A stretch of 64,000 nt of DNA from Aureococcus anophagefferens (GCF_000186865.1 NW_008705566.1:2691914-2755913); one strand, 5' to 3'; shown: positions 1 to 9,470, counted from the first letter of the stretch. Made by a program: numbers and translations. Notes: a model not told the origin generated them from the letters alone.

Positions 1-1
1 C

Positions 2-3000
2 GGCGACGCCGACGCGCGCGCGGCGGAGGGCGGCGACGCGCGGCTCACGACGACGCTCGAGGTAGACAAGGGCACGCTGACGCTCGCGCGGTCGCGGCGG
101 CTCCAGGTGTTGGAGGGCTACGCCGGCGGCGGCGAGGCCCGGGGGTCGCGCATCGTCGTCGCGGGGCCGAGCGGGCCGACGACGGCGGCGCTGGAGACGC
201 TCGTCTACGAGCCGCCGCGCGACTACGGCTCGGAACAAATCACCGCGGAGGTCCAGCGCGTCGTCGTCGGCGGCGTGCCCGGCAACGTCGTCCAGACCGT
301 GAGTGCGCGCGCGACGGGCGGCGCCGTCGTCGCGGGCAACTTCACGCTGTCGCTGAGCTGCGCGTACCTCCGGTCCGGCGTCGTCGAAGTCGTCGCGCGC
401 TTCGGCAACGCGAGCCTCTTCGACGACCCCGCGGCGCTGGCGCGGACCTACGACCGGTTGCGGGGCGCGCTGGCCAACGCCACGCAGGAGTTCACGCTCG
501 CCCACGACGCGCCCGCGCGGCGGCCGCGGAACGCGAGCTTCGAGGGGCTGCTGCAAGACGCGCTCGACGGCTGCGCGGCGACGGGCCTCGACGCGGCCCG
601 GGACCTGGGGCTCGGCGTGCCGGCGCGCATCAACGAGTCGGCGCACACGCACTACCTCGCCGGCGCGTCGGTCTGGCGGTCCGAATTGGACGATCGCGAC
701 GACTCGTACGCGTGGGAGGCGACGATCCTCGGCGCGCCGCGCGACTTTCCCGCGTTGAAGGTCGTCGCGAACAACGCCACGGGGCGGCCCGCGGGGCTCC
801 GGGCCGTCCCGCGCGTCGACGGCAATCTGACCTTTGCGATCTCCGACGACGCGGCGCCCGTCGTCGACGTTTCCGTCGCGCGGCCGTCCGCGCTCGGCGA
901 CGCGTTCCGCCTGAGCTTCGACGGGGCGACCACGCCGGATCTGCCCATCGACGCGTCGAGCGCGCGCGTCGAGGAGGCCCTCGAGCGGCTGGCGACGGTG
1001 GGCGACGTGCTGGTGCACCGCGACTACGCGCGGTCGGCCGTCGCCTCGGACGTCTTCGCGTGGACCGTCGAGTTCCTCGCGAGCGGCAGCCCGGCCCACG
1101 TCGGGCCCGAGGTGTTGCTGGAGGCGGCCGGGTCCGCGGGCGTCGGCGTCGCCGTTGAGCGCGTCGCGGCCGGCGCGGCGACGGGCGACCGGCTCGCGGT
1201 GTCGGCCGTCGACGCGGGCGGCCTCTCGGACGCGGTCGCCGTCGACATCCTCGTGCGCCCCGTCCACGACGCGCCCGCGGTGCGCTTCGCCGCGGCCCAC
1301 GCGTCCGTGGCGGATGCGGCCGAGGACGGCTACGTGGATGATTTTTTCGCGGGCGTCGCGTTCGCCGCGGACGACGCCGCGGCCGTCGCGACCGCGCGCG
1401 TGACCTGCGCGGCGAGCGCCTGCCGCGTCACGGCGCCGCCCGTCGCCGGCGTGCGGGTCCTGCAAGGCGACGGCGCGGCCCTGGCCCTCGAGGGCGCGCC
1501 CGCGGACCTGGAGGTCGCGCTCCGCGGCGCGGCGCTCGAGCCCGGCGCGGACTTTTACGGCGTCGACGTCGTCGCCGTCGAACTCACGGACGCGCGGGGC
1601 GCCGCCGCCCGGGCGTCGCGGTCCGTCGCCGTCGCCGGCGTCGACGACGCGCCCGTCGTGTCCGCGACGCTCGCGGCCGCGTCCGTCGCCGCGGGCGAGA
1701 CCGCGCTCCTCGGCGGCTTCGCCGTCGCCGACGTCGACGACGCCGTGGTCCGGCTGACGCTGTCGAGCGCCAACGGCACGCTGGCCATGGACCGCGTCGC
1801 GCGCCGGTCCCTCGCGACGTGGCACGCGGGCGACGGCGACGGCGGCGGGCGCGTCTTGGACGCGACGGCGCACGCGCGGGCCTGGAACGCGGCGCTCCAC
1901 TACGTCGCGTACACGCCGCACCGCGCCGCGACGGCGGACGTCGTGACGGCGACGGCGACGGACGCCGCGGGGCTGTCGAGCAGCGTCGAGCTCGCCGTGA
2001 CCGTCACGGGCGCGACGTGCGCGACGGGCCTCGCCTTCGCCGCGTCCGGCGCCGTCGCCGCGGCGACGGCCGACACGGCCGCGGCCGCGGCCCTCGACGC
2101 GACGACCCTCGTCGAGGGCGCGGACCTGCGCCTCGAGGGCCTCGCGGTCGTCGCGGACTGCGGCGGCGCGACGGCGCTCCGGCTGCTGCTCCTGCCGGCG
2201 ACGGCGGACGACGACGACGACGACCCGGCGCGCCGGGGCCGCGTCCATTTTCTGGATGCGGCGTCGGACGTCGTCGAGGTCATGGAGCTGCCCAACGGCG
2301 GGTTGTCTCTCGCCGCGCCGGGCCCGACGGCGCGCCTCGGCGCCGTCCAGATCAACGCCGTCCTGCCGCGCGTCGCCTTCGCGCCGCCGGCGGACTTCGA
2401 CGGGCTCGCGCGCCTGTCCTGCGTGCTCGAGGCGTCGGGCGGCGACCGGAGCGGCGTGGCGACGCGCGACTTCTGGGTCGCCGTCGCCTCGGAGAACGGC
2501 GCGCCGGAATTGGCGCTGTCCGGCGCGCGCGTCGAGGCCGCGGCCGCGGGCGACGCCGCGCTCGTCGTCCACGCGGCGGCGCGGGACGTCGCGGTCGTCG
2601 ACGCGGCGCGGACCGACGCCTTCGCGCTCGGGGGCCTCGCGGTCGACGCGGACGCGCTGCTCCCGGCGCACGGCGGCGCCGTCGCCGTCGCCGACGACGC
2701 GGACGCGCTCCTCCGCGTCGACGTCGCCGTCGCCTGGGTCGACGAGCCCGCGGGCGGCGCGTCCCTGGCGCTGAGCCTCGAGGCCGGCTGCGGGAACCAG
2801 GCCTGCGGCGCGCTCCACTTCTCCTCGGGCGACGACCGGTCCGCGGCGGCGGCGCTCTCTTTCCGCGCGACGGCCGCGCACGCGACGCTCGCGCTCAACG
2901 CGCTGCGCGTCGTCGCCCTCGGCGACGTCGACGGCTGCTGGCGGTCGCGCGACGGCGACGCGCGCGACGGCGGCCGCGGCGCGGAGCTCGCGGTCGCCGT

Positions 3001-3376
3001 CTCCGACGGCGGCGGCCTCGCGGCGACCGCGGCGCTCGCGCTCGACGTGCGGCCGCCGCCGGCGGCGCCCCTGCGCCTCACGGGCGCGGGCCAGGTCGTG
3101 CGCACGGGCGAGGACGCCGTCGCGCGGCTCGCGGGGCTCGGCGTCGCGGGCGGCGCGAACGTCGCCGCGGGCTACGGCGCGTGCGCGCGCGACGAGCCCC
3201 TCGAGGTCCGCCTCGCCGCGGCCCACGGCGTCGTCGGCGCGACCTTCGACCCGGACCACTACGGCGTCGCCGTCGCGCGCGCCAAGGACGGGTCCCTGGC
3301 GATTTCCGGGAATCGCGCCGCGGTGGAGGCCGCGCTGTCTGGAAACGCGCTCGGACGCGTGCTGCAGGATCTGTAA
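2..3376 (+). CDS. Giant extracellular cadherin-like repeat protein, 5'-truncated
   Basis: The frame is open from base 2, so only the last 1124 residues of a larger protein are present; a GTG at 107 is internal. The protein is Ala/Asp/Val-rich with no membrane span near its C-terminus. Modules begin with DDAP-like motifs (HDAPAV, DDAPVV, NGAPEL), the kind of start seen in cadherin-like/VCBS-type beta-sandwich repeats. Near visible residue 300 a different unit appears (FRLSFDGATTPDL, then VEEALERL, then a W-x-VEF strand), typical of very long repeat proteins of algae and oomycetes. A run of six Asp lies near residue 710. The likely role is a secreted or cell-surface adhesin or scaffold. The stop is 111 bp from the convergent VPS24 stop. 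The repeat class is fairly clear; the function is inferred. Confidence 0.7.
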   Translation, partial: GDADARAAEGGDARLTTTLEVDKGTLTLARSRRLQVLEGYAGGGEARGSRIVVAGPSGPTTAALETLVYEPPRDYGSEQITAEVQRVVVGGVPGNVVQTVSARATGGAVVAGNFTLSLSCAYLRSGVVEVVARFGNASLFDDPAALARTYDRLRGALANATQEFTLAHDAPARRPRNASFEGLLQDALDGCAATGLDAARDLGLGVPARINESAHTHYLAGASVWRSELDDRDDSYAWEATILGAPRDFPALKVVANNATGRPAGLRAVPRVDGNLTFAISDDAAPVVDVSVARPSALGDAFRLSFDGATTPDLPIDASSARVEEALERLATVGDVLVHRDYARSAVASDVFAWTVEFLASGSPAHVGPEVLLEAAGSAGVGVAVERVAAGAATGDRLAVSAVDAGGLSDAVAVDILVRPVHDAPAVRFAAAHASVADAAEDGYVDDFFAGVAFAADDAAAVATARVTCAASACRVTAPPVAGVRVLQGDGAALALEGAPADLEVALRGAALEPGADFYGVDVVAVELTDARGAAARASRSVAVAGVDDAPVVSATLAAASVAAGETALLGGFAVADVDDAVVRLTLSSANGTLAMDRVARRSLATWHAGDGDGGGRVLDATAHARAWNAALHYVAYTPHRAATADVVTATATDAAGLSSSVELAVTVTGATCATGLAFAASGAVAAATADTAAAAALDATTLVEGADLRLEGLAVVADCGGATALRLLLLPATADDDDDDPARRGRVHFLDAASDVVEVMELPNGGLSLAAPGPTARLGAVQINAVLPRVAFAPPADFDGLARLSCVLEASGGDRSGVATRDFWVAVASENGAPELALSGARVEAAAAGDAALVVHAAARDVAVVDAARTDAFALGGLAVDADALLPAHGGAVAVADDADALLRVDVAVAWVDEPAGGASLALSLEAGCGNQACGALHFSSGDDRSAAAALSFRATAAHATLALNALRVVALGDVDGCWRSRDGDARDGGRGAELAVAVSDGGGLAATAALALDVRPPPAAPLRLTGAGQVVRTGEDAVARLAGLGVAGGANVAAGYGACARDEPLEVRLAAAHGVVGATFDPDHYGVAVARAKDGSLAISGNRAAVEAALSGNALGRVLQDL

Positions 3377-3487
3377 AGTATGCCACTGGCAGTGGAATTC
3401 GCAGGCTCCGGGGATTGTCGTCGAGGCGCCTCGAAGGCGCCGCGGTCGCTCGAGGCGCCTTGAAAGGAACTCACTCGGTCCGAAAAA

Positions 3488-4165
3488 TTAGAGGGCCTGG
3501 AGCCTCGCCTTCATGGTGTCGAGGTCGTCCTCGTCCTCCTCGGGCGCGGCGTCGGCGACCGGCGCGGCGGGCGCCGCGTCCGCGGGCAGGGACGTGGGCA
3601 GCGGCGCGTCCGCGTCCTTGCCCTTGAAGAGGTCGCCCGTGAGCTCCGCGACGACCTTGTCGACCTCGACGGCCGTGTCGTCCTCGATGTCGTCGCCGTC
3701 CATCATGTCCATGCTGTCCTGGATCATCTCGTCGACGAGGCCCGCGCGCTCCATCTCGCGCTGCATGTTCATCATCGTCTTCTGCAGCTCCGGCAGCTTC
3801 ACGAGCTGATTCATGACGGCCATGACCTCGCCCGACTTCTTCATGCAGCCGGCGGCGCGCACCATGGCCGCCTGGGTCTGGAGCTGCATCGACACGCTCG
3901 AGATCTGCGTCCGCGCGACGAGCAGGCGCTCCCGGGCCGCGCGCGTGCGAACGATCTCCTTGGCGATGATCTTGCACGCGTCGACGCGGCCCGCCTTGGC
4001 CAGCTTCTGGCACTCGGCCTTGGACTTGTTCTCGGCCTCCTCCATCTTCCGGATCTCCCGCTCCATCTGCCGCCCCTCCTTGGCGAGCTCCCGCTTCCAC
4101 TTCTTCATCTCGGCCTGGGGGTCACTTTTCTTCTTGAGGCCCAGCTTCTCCATGAACCGCGACAT
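3488..4165 (-). CDS. VPS24: ESCRT-III subunit VPS24/CHMP3
   Basis: A 225-residue Snf7-family protein. The basic N-terminal helix (MSRFMEKLGLKKK) is followed by charged coiled coils with the family-typical stretches VDACKIIAKEIVRTR, AAGCMKKSGEVM and QKTMMNMQREMERAG, then an acidic C-terminal half. The last residues, DLDTMKARLQAL, fit a MIM1 motif that binds the MIT domain of the Vps4 ATPase. It should polymerise on endosomal membranes during multivesicular-body formation. The frame extends 44 codons upstream in Arg-rich sequence, but the Met at 4165 gives the usual family start and length (about 220 residues). It is convergent with the repeat protein and divergent from the coiled-coil gene starting at 4443. 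Confidence 0.9.
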   Translation of the reverse strand: MSRFMEKLGLKKKSDPQAEMKKWKRELAKEGRQMEREIRKMEEAENKSKAECQKLAKAGRVDACKIIAKEIVRTRAARERLLVARTQISSVSMQLQTQAAMVRAAGCMKKSGEVMAVMNQLVKLPELQKTMMNMQREMERAGLVDEMIQDSMDMMDGDDIEDDTAVEVDKVVAELTGDLFKGKDADAPLPTSLPADAAPAAPVADAAPEEDEDDLDTMKARLQAL

Positions 4166-4442
4166 TGTCGCTGCGGGGTTGCGCGCTGCGCGTGCTCTTC
4201 TTGTGACGACGGCAAGCAGCGGGTTGGCGATGCGCGCGTGTGTGCGTCGAGGGCGTCGACGGCGGCGGCGCGGTCCAGACTTGCTCGGCTGCGCCAAGAC
4301 AGTCTAAGACAGCGATGCACTGCTCCGTGCCATCTCCGTGCCCTCAAGAAACCATATTATTCGGCCTTCCTCTTGGCAGCCCCGCACTCCGGCGGGAGCG
4401 GGAGCCGACCCCGCGTTCCGCGCCGCCCGGGCCGCATTCGCC

Positions 4443-5732
4443 ATGAATCGGTCGTCGAGCCGGGAGTGCTTCCCCGCGCTCCCCACGACGGCGCACCGCG
4501 AGTGGCGCGAGGCGCTCGCCGCGGGGACCGACGACGCCATGCGGGAGGAGACCAAGGAGGCCGGCGACGCGGGCAAGCCCGTCGCGAAGGACGAGCCGCT
4601 CATCGGCATCGCCGCGACGCCCGGCCTCTTCAAGGTCTCCGACGCGCCCGCCGGCGCGCGCGACGTCGAGCCCGTCCCGGGCCTGAGCGCGACGCCGGAC
4701 ATCTTCAAGCCGTCCGTGCCCATCCACGTCATCGAGGCCGAGGAGCGCGCGCGCGGCGTCGTTCCGAAGACGCCGCCGCGCTCGCCCGCGCCGCCGGGCG
4801 AGGCGCCGACGACGCCCGCGCGGCGGAGCTTGTTCCGGTCCTTCAAGCGGTCGGCCCGGGGCGGCGAGGCCGAGCCCCGGGCGCGGTCCAAGTCGACGCC
4901 GCCGCCGCGGTCCCCCGGCGCGGACATGCGGTCGCCGGCGGAGATCACGTTCCGGCCCGCGGGGGGCCTCTTCACCCACGGCGACGACGTCCTGCCGCCG
5001 CAGGGCGGCGGCGCGCGGCCCGCCGGCGAGGCCGTCGACACGCTCGCGGGCACGTCCCTGCGGAGCGTCTGCGACGACCTGGAGACGGGCGACGGCTTCG
5101 CGGCCATCTTCGCCGCGGCGGACGCCGCGGACTGCGACCGGAAGCAGCTCGAGCAGCTCTGGGCCGAACACGACAAGGCGCTGGCCCTCGTGACGAAGGC
5201 GCGGAGCGAGAGCGAGGAGGACGAGTCGAGCGGCGCCATCGAGTCGGCCGCGCGCAACTTGGACGAGCTGAAGCGGGCCATCGAGCGGCTCCAGGCGGGG
5301 CGGGCGAAGGTGGAGACGCTCCAGGCCACCTCGAAGCGCGTCAAGGACATCGAGATCGGCGGCGCGCACTTCCTCGACTGGGACGACGACCTCATCGACG
5401 AGCGGCGCCGGAACCGGCCGTCCTTCGGCCAGGACCACGCCATCGAGGCCTGCGGCTGCATGGGCGCCTGGACGCAGCAGGGCTGGCCCGACGAGGAGGA
5501 GCCCGCGACGTCCGCGGCCGACGGCGTCCTCGACTTCCTCGGCGTCGCGCGCGACTCGTCCGTGGCCGAGTTCCTCGGTGTGGCGCCGGCGGGGCGCCGG
5601 CGCGAGCACTCGGACCCCGTCTTCTACGAGCCCGAGGCGTCGGGCGCGTCCCGCTTCGCGAACCTCTTCACGCGCCGCTCGTCGCCGAGCGCCTGCACCG
5701 CCGAGCACACGTGCGCGGATATTGATTCTTAA
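4443..5732 (+). CDS. Hypothetical coiled-coil protein
   Basis: I do not recognise this 429-residue protein. The frame could start at 4338, but the Met at 4443 (MNRSSSREC) begins the high-GC3 part and is preferred. Two related short motifs occur near the N-terminus, ATPGLFKVSDAP and ATPDIFKPSVP, which could be short linear interaction sites. A basic Ser/Pro-rich segment follows, then acidic residues and a coiled coil of about 80 residues (roughly 245-325), then a conserved-looking aromatic/acidic block (HFLDWDDDLIDERRRN). No signal peptide or membrane segment is present. The opposite-strand frame over the same interval lacks the GC3 pattern and is a shadow. The stop lies 10 bp from the convergent DusA-like stop. 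Confidence 0.65.
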   Translation: MNRSSSRECFPALPTTAHREWREALAAGTDDAMREETKEAGDAGKPVAKDEPLIGIAATPGLFKVSDAPAGARDVEPVPGLSATPDIFKPSVPIHVIEAEERARGVVPKTPPRSPAPPGEAPTTPARRSLFRSFKRSARGGEAEPRARSKSTPPPRSPGADMRSPAEITFRPAGGLFTHGDDVLPPQGGGARPAGEAVDTLAGTSLRSVCDDLETGDGFAAIFAAADAADCDRKQLEQLWAEHDKALALVTKARSESEEDESSGAIESAARNLDELKRAIERLQAGRAKVETLQATSKRVKDIEIGGAHFLDWDDDLIDERRRNRPSFGQDHAIEACGCMGAWTQQGWPDEEEPATSAADGVLDFLGVARDSSVAEFLGVAPAGRRREHSDPVFYEPEASGASRFANLFTRRSSPSACTAEHTCADIDS

Positions 5733-5742
5733 TTAGTCCGTG

Positions 5743-7038
5743 TCATCGCACGAGGCGCTGGAGCGGGCCCGCGCGCGGGCTCTCGAGCTCGTAGGTCGGG
5801 ATCTCGTCGGGCGCGCAGAAGGCGGACACGGGCGTCGCGAGCGACGCCTCGACCTCGCGCCGCGCCGCGCGCAGGATCGTGTGCGCCTCGGCGCCGCGGC
5901 CGAGTTTCGTGCCCGCGAGCTTCTTGATGCGCCGCTGGTAGCGCGCGTTGCCCGGCTCGCCGGCGAAGAGGTGGTACGCGGGCGACAGGAGCTTCCGCCG
6001 CGTCGCCGGCCGGTCGAGCTTTTGGGATTCGCAGTAGGCGATGTAGGCGTCCAAGACCTCGCCGCGCGTCTTCGCGGCCGGCGCCGCGCCGTAGAGGGCC
6101 GCGTCCGCGGCCGCGAAGGAGCACGGGTGGTTGATCGCGGCGCGGCCGACCATGGCGTCGTGCGTCTGGTCGAGGACGTCGGCCAGGGACGCGAAGCCGC
6201 CGTTGACGACGAAGTCGAGGTGCGGGAACCGTCGGCTCAAATCGTCGACGACGGACCGCCGCAGGGGGGGCACGTGGCGGTTCGTCAGCGTCGACGCGCG
6301 GCCCGTCGACGCGGCGCGCGACGCGACGTCGCGGTAGAGCCGGTCGTCCGTCGACGCCCGCGCCTTGTTCAGCAGCCGCGACGAGGCCTCGGAGTCCGGG
6401 TCGAGGTCGCCGAGTAGAGCCAAGCGGGCGTGGACGACGAAGCGCGACACGTCCGACGTCTCCGCGACGGTCCGCACGAAGTCCGACGCCGTCTCCTTCG
6501 CCCGGTCGAGGCCGTGACGCGCGTCGTCGTCGGCGTCGTAGTCCTTGAAGTCGACGACGCCGAGGCGGTGCTTGACGCTGATCGACGCGTCGGGCGCGCC
6601 CGCGGCCATCGCGCGGCAGAGCTCGCCGACGCGCGCCGCGTCGCGCATGAGCGCCGCGCCGGACCGGTACTCCTCGTCGGTGACGCGCGACGACGGGCAG
6701 CCGCAGTTGAGGTTGAGGTGGCGGTAGCCGAGCGACGCCGCGACGGCGGCCGCGTCCCGCAGCTCGGCCGCGTCGCAGCCGCCGAGCTGGAGCACGGCGC
6801 GCGGGTCGTCGTCGACGCGCGTCGCCGCGAAGGCCACGAGGTCCGGGTCGACGTCGGCGTCGTCGGTCAGGCCGGCGCCGGCGAGGAGCGCGGGCGCGGG
6901 GACCATCTCGGACCACCACTCGGTGCGCTCCGAGAGGAGCCGCCAGAAGACGCGGTGGTGCCGGTGCGTGTGGCCCATCATCGGCGCGACGCTCAGGTCG
7001 AGCGCGGCCGTCGCTGTGATGCCGAGGAGCGCGATCAT
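5743..7038 (-). CDS. tRNA-dihydrouridine synthase, DusA type
   Basis: A 431-residue FMN-dependent enzyme predicted to reduce uridines in the tRNA D-loop. Family landmarks in order: an N-terminal APMMGHTHRHHR segment (DusA has APMMxxTDRHxR), the catalytic-cysteine motif NLNCGCPSSRV, a VKHRLG strand, a VHAR motif, an NGG flavin-site motif and VGRAAINHP in the phosphate-binding region. The DusA subfamily is mainly bacterial and plastid-lineage, so a plastid or mitochondrial role is plausible but no clear transit peptide is visible. The ATG at 7036-7038 sits inside the end of the upstream zinc-ribbon gene: the minus strand reads ATGA, giving a 4-nt overlap. Its -3 base is C, a weak initiation context. 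Enzyme assignment is strong; mode of expression is open. Confidence 0.87.
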   Translation of the reverse strand: MIALLGITATAALDLSVAPMMGHTHRHHRVFWRLLSERTEWWSEMVPAPALLAGAGLTDDADVDPDLVAFAATRVDDDPRAVLQLGGCDAAELRDAAAVAASLGYRHLNLNCGCPSSRVTDEEYRSGAALMRDAARVGELCRAMAAGAPDASISVKHRLGVVDFKDYDADDDARHGLDRAKETASDFVRTVAETSDVSRFVVHARLALLGDLDPDSEASSRLLNKARASTDDRLYRDVASRAASTGRASTLTNRHVPPLRRSVVDDLSRRFPHLDFVVNGGFASLADVLDQTHDAMVGRAAINHPCSFAAADAALYGAAPAAKTRGEVLDAYIAYCESQKLDRPATRRKLLSPAYHLFAGEPGNARYQRRIKKLAGTKLGRGAEAHTILRAARREVEASLATPVSAFCAPDEIPTYELESPRAGPLQRLVR

Positions 7039-7349
7039 TTGACGCGGACCTTGCCCGAGATGATCTTGAAGGCGACGCGACCGTGGACGAGCGCGCGCCG
7101 CGCGAACGTCTCGCCGCACGCCGGGTTCGGGCAGGTGACCTGGTCCGCCGTGAGGTCCTTGACGATGCGCTCCTCGTAGACCTTGACGAGCTTCGAGCCC
7201 GCGCCGTTGCCCTTGGCGTACTTGAAGAGCTTCGCGCCGCACGAGTCGCACGACACGTCGACGCGACGCGCCGGGAGCTTCTTCCGCGGCGCCGCCAAGC
7301 CGCGCGCGCCCCGGAGCGAGACGACGAACGCGACGACGCCCAGGCGCAT
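7035..7349 (-). CDS. Small zinc-ribbon protein, probably organelle- or secretory-targeted
   Basis: A 104-residue protein. Residues 1-20 (MRLGVVAFVVSLRGARGLAA) resemble a signal or transit peptide, followed by a basic stretch. The mature part has two cysteine pairs, CDSCGAKLFKYAKGNG and CPNPACGETFARR, making a compact zinc ribbon, and ends in a basic strand ISGKVRVK. Similar short ribbons occur in plastid-bearing lineages and cyanobacteria; that comparison is from memory, and the function is unknown to me. Its TGA overlaps the ATG of the DusA-like gene (ATGA), so both are probably on one transcript. The start at 7349 has T at -3, a weak context that could favour leaky scanning. GC3 supports coding. 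Confidence 0.75.
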   Translation of the reverse strand: MRLGVVAFVVSLRGARGLAAPRKKLPARRVDVSCDSCGAKLFKYAKGNGAGSKLVKVYEERIVKDLTADQVTCPNPACGETFARRALVHGRVAFKIISGKVRVK

Positions 7350-7724
7350 GCAACGTGCCTGCGGGGTAAGTGCGTCACGCGCGCGCCGCGCCTATCCGAT
7401 CGATGCTCTCCTCTTTCCTTCCTCGGGACCGGCCCTCGTTGGGGCCGGGATTCTGTTTGCTGTACCGCATGTCTCATGGCCTACTAGAACCGATCGGAGA
7501 ACCCACAGTGGCGTCGTCATCGGAAGAGCTGAAGTGGTGTGCGCGCGACGCGGCGACGCGCCTGTGGCAGTGGCAATGGCTGGTGCTATGGAGAGTCGCT
7601 GCTTCAATCGGGTGCAACCAAAAGTGCAACGTCGCTTGTTGACGCAAAGATCAGTCGCTTTGCCGCGTGCACGACACTGCCAACTCCCGCCGAATCCACG
7701 ACACGACGCCACAGGGTACGCGTG
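7350..7724. other. Intergenic region, no recognised gene
   Basis: This holds the upstream region of the zinc-ribbon/DusA pair and the downstream region of the TenA-like gene. Base composition is less GC-biased than the flanking genes and the frames across it have poor third-position bias. I see no tRNA, no conserved domain and no clear repeat. A promoter for the minus-strand pair is expected just above 7349. Confidence 0.5.
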
Positions 7725-8555
7725 TTAGTTCGCGCCGCCGAAGACCGCGTCCCAGAAGCCGAGCTCGTAGGCCTGGAGCATGCGGACGGGGTCCGCGAGC
7801 GCGTCGCAGTTCGCGCCCGCGCCGCCCTTGGCAAACTCGGCCGCGATGACCTCCGCGGCCATGTCGTCGAGGTCCGGGAGCGGCGTCGCGAAGAACGCGA
7901 GGAACTGGAGCGCGTCGACGACGTCGACGCCGTGCGCCGCGAAGTCGGCCTTCGCGCCGCTCTTCAAAACGCCCGCGCGCACGCGGCGGCAGGCCTCGCC
8001 CCAGGCCGGGAAGTTCACGGCCGCCGCGGCGGCGGCGGCGGCCCTCTTCCCGTCGCGGCTGAGGAGCGCCCAGTACGCGCCGTAGGCCTGCGCGCCCGGC
8101 GACGGCACGAAGGGCTCGCCGTCGTCGTCGAGGCCGTGCGGGTCGAGGTCGAGGCCGACGCCAATGGATAAACGGTTCAGGAGCGGCGCCGCGGCCATCT
8201 CGCCCGCGAGCAGCGTTGCGAACAGGCCCTCGCCGACGGGCGCCTCGTTCTTGTGGCAGTCCGTCAGACCGCCGGGCGACGGCGTCCAGTCATCGAAGCC
8301 CGCGAGCCGCGCGAAGCTCACGGCGTCGCTCGGCTGGATGAGGCGCTGCTCGCCGGCGAAGCGCTTCAGGGCCGCGAAGTCGAGCGTGCCGGCCTCGGCG
8401 GCGGCGACGAAGGGGTGGGACGCCAGCGCTTTCTCCGTTGCCACGTTGAACTCCGACGTGCGCAGCGTCTCGAGGCACGCCTTCGCCGCCTCGAGGTCCT
8501 TGGCTGCAGCGGCGGTGATGCTTGAGAGCAGCAGCGCGAACTTCACGCTCCCCAT
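7725..8555 (-). CDS. Secreted or organellar protein with possible TenA/haem-oxygenase-like fold
   Basis: A 276-residue, Ala-rich, all-helical-looking protein. The Met at 8555 is preferred over the 28-codon upstream extension because it starts a signal peptide (MGSVKFALLLSSITAAAA). The segment ASHPFVAAAEAGTLDFAAL, then RFAGEQRLIQPSDAVSF, resembles the first two helices of TenA/PqqC-type proteins, where H-P-F-x-x-x-x-x-G-x-L is common. A His/Cys motif (LTDCHKNEAP) and an Ala-rich helix follow, and the C-terminus contains LQAYELGFWDAVFG. TenA proteins act in thiamine salvage, but no catalytic residue can be assigned securely here, so only the fold is suggested. Confidence 0.6.
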   Translation of the reverse strand: MGSVKFALLLSSITAAAAKDLEAAKACLETLRTSEFNVATEKALASHPFVAAAEAGTLDFAALKRFAGEQRLIQPSDAVSFARLAGFDDWTPSPGGLTDCHKNEAPVGEGLFATLLAGEMAAAPLLNRLSIGVGLDLDPHGLDDDGEPFVPSPGAQAYGAYWALLSRDGKRAAAAAAAAVNFPAWGEACRRVRAGVLKSGAKADFAAHGVDVVDALQFLAFFATPLPDLDDMAAEVIAAEFAKGGAGANCDALADPVRMLQAYELGFWDAVFGGAN

Positions 8556-8816
8556 AATCGCTCGTGGCGGTGCCTTGCAGTTCACATTGAAGTGCGACAA
8601 CTTCAACAAAGGAAGTACCGGGCATCCCTGCCCTGGCATCTAGACACTGTGTAAGACACCCTACGCGCCGTAGTTCAGCGCCGCCCTCCTCCTCGCCAGC
8701 ACGTCACCGACGTCGTCCGCGTCCGACGCGAGGCCCCACTGGGCCAGCAGCGGAGCTTCGCGCGTGCGCCCGGGTCCGCGAGCGCGGCGTCGCGGACCGC
8801 GACGCGGACATACAAC

Positions 8817-9470
8817 TCAGGCGGTCGCCGTGGCTTCGGCGGCCGCGCGTCCGGTCGCGGCGGATTTGGCCGGGAGCGGCGCGTCCGCGGCGTAGTAGTC
8901 TTTCGGCGAGACGACGGCCGGGCCGCCGTACATGTTGATGAGCCAGGCCTGGCGAATCTCGAGCTTGGCGAGGAAGAACGCGTGCGACGACATGGCGCCG
9001 CCGCCGAAGCAGCCCCAGCCGTCCATCGCCGGGTGTTTGCTCTTGAGCGCGGCGGCGGCGACGGCCCACTCCTCGTGCTTCGGATCGACCTTCTTGAACT
9101 CGCCCGTGAGCACGAGCCGCGAGCACGGCGGGTTCTCCGGGTCGCCGCCCGCGGGGTCGCACGCCGCCGTCGTCACGAACTCCTGCGCCTCGGAGAACGT
9201 GAGCGACATGCGCGCGTTCTTCTCGAGGTCGATGACGCTCGCGTCGAGCGGGCTCACGCACATGTAGGGCGTGCCCGTGGCGTTGTCGCCGATGGAGACC
9301 GGGTTGCCGAAGGGATAGCCCTTGATCTCCTTGTCCTCGGAGATCGTCGAGAGCGTCGCCCAGGTCAAGCGATTCACCATGTAGCGGGCGAAGGCGGCGT
9401 GGTCCCCGACGTCGGGGCGGTCGTCGGCGCGCGCGAGGGCCGCCGCGACGACGAGGAGGGCCGAGCGCAT
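8817..9470 (-). CDS. CREG-like secreted FMN-binding split-barrel protein
   Basis: A 217-residue protein. The Met at 9470 begins a classic signal peptide (MRSALLVVAAALARA); 52 upstream codons are treated as untranslated. The body matches the CREG/pyridoxamine-oxidase-like barrel: ARYMVNRLTWATLSTIS, then GYPFGNPVSIGD, SPLDASVIDLEKNARMSL and CSRLVLTGEFKKV, which is the usual order of strands. CREG proteins are secretory or lysosomal glycoproteins that have the flavin fold without proven enzyme activity. The C-terminal 20 residues are Ala/Thr-rich and probably disordered. The gene is divergent from the MFS gene, with 149 bp between the two starts. Confidence 0.82.
   Translation of the reverse strand: MRSALLVVAAALARADDRPDVGDHAAFARYMVNRLTWATLSTISEDKEIKGYPFGNPVSIGDNATGTPYMCVSPLDASVIDLEKNARMSLTFSEAQEFVTTAACDPAGGDPENPPCSRLVLTGEFKKVDPKHEEWAVAAAALKSKHPAMDGWGCFGGGAMSSHAFFLAKLEIRQAWLINMYGGPAVVSPKDYYAADAPLPAKSAATGRAAAEATATA

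Noticed and set aside
1900..3105. 401-codon minus-strand frame opposite the cadherin-like gene
   Set aside because: Arg/Ala/Ser-rich shadow without motif; the plus frame has the DDAP repeat pattern.
7183..7728. 181-codon plus-strand open frame upstream of the zinc-ribbon gene
   Set aside because: Poor third-position bias, no domain, and largely antisense to the coding part of the zinc-ribbon gene.
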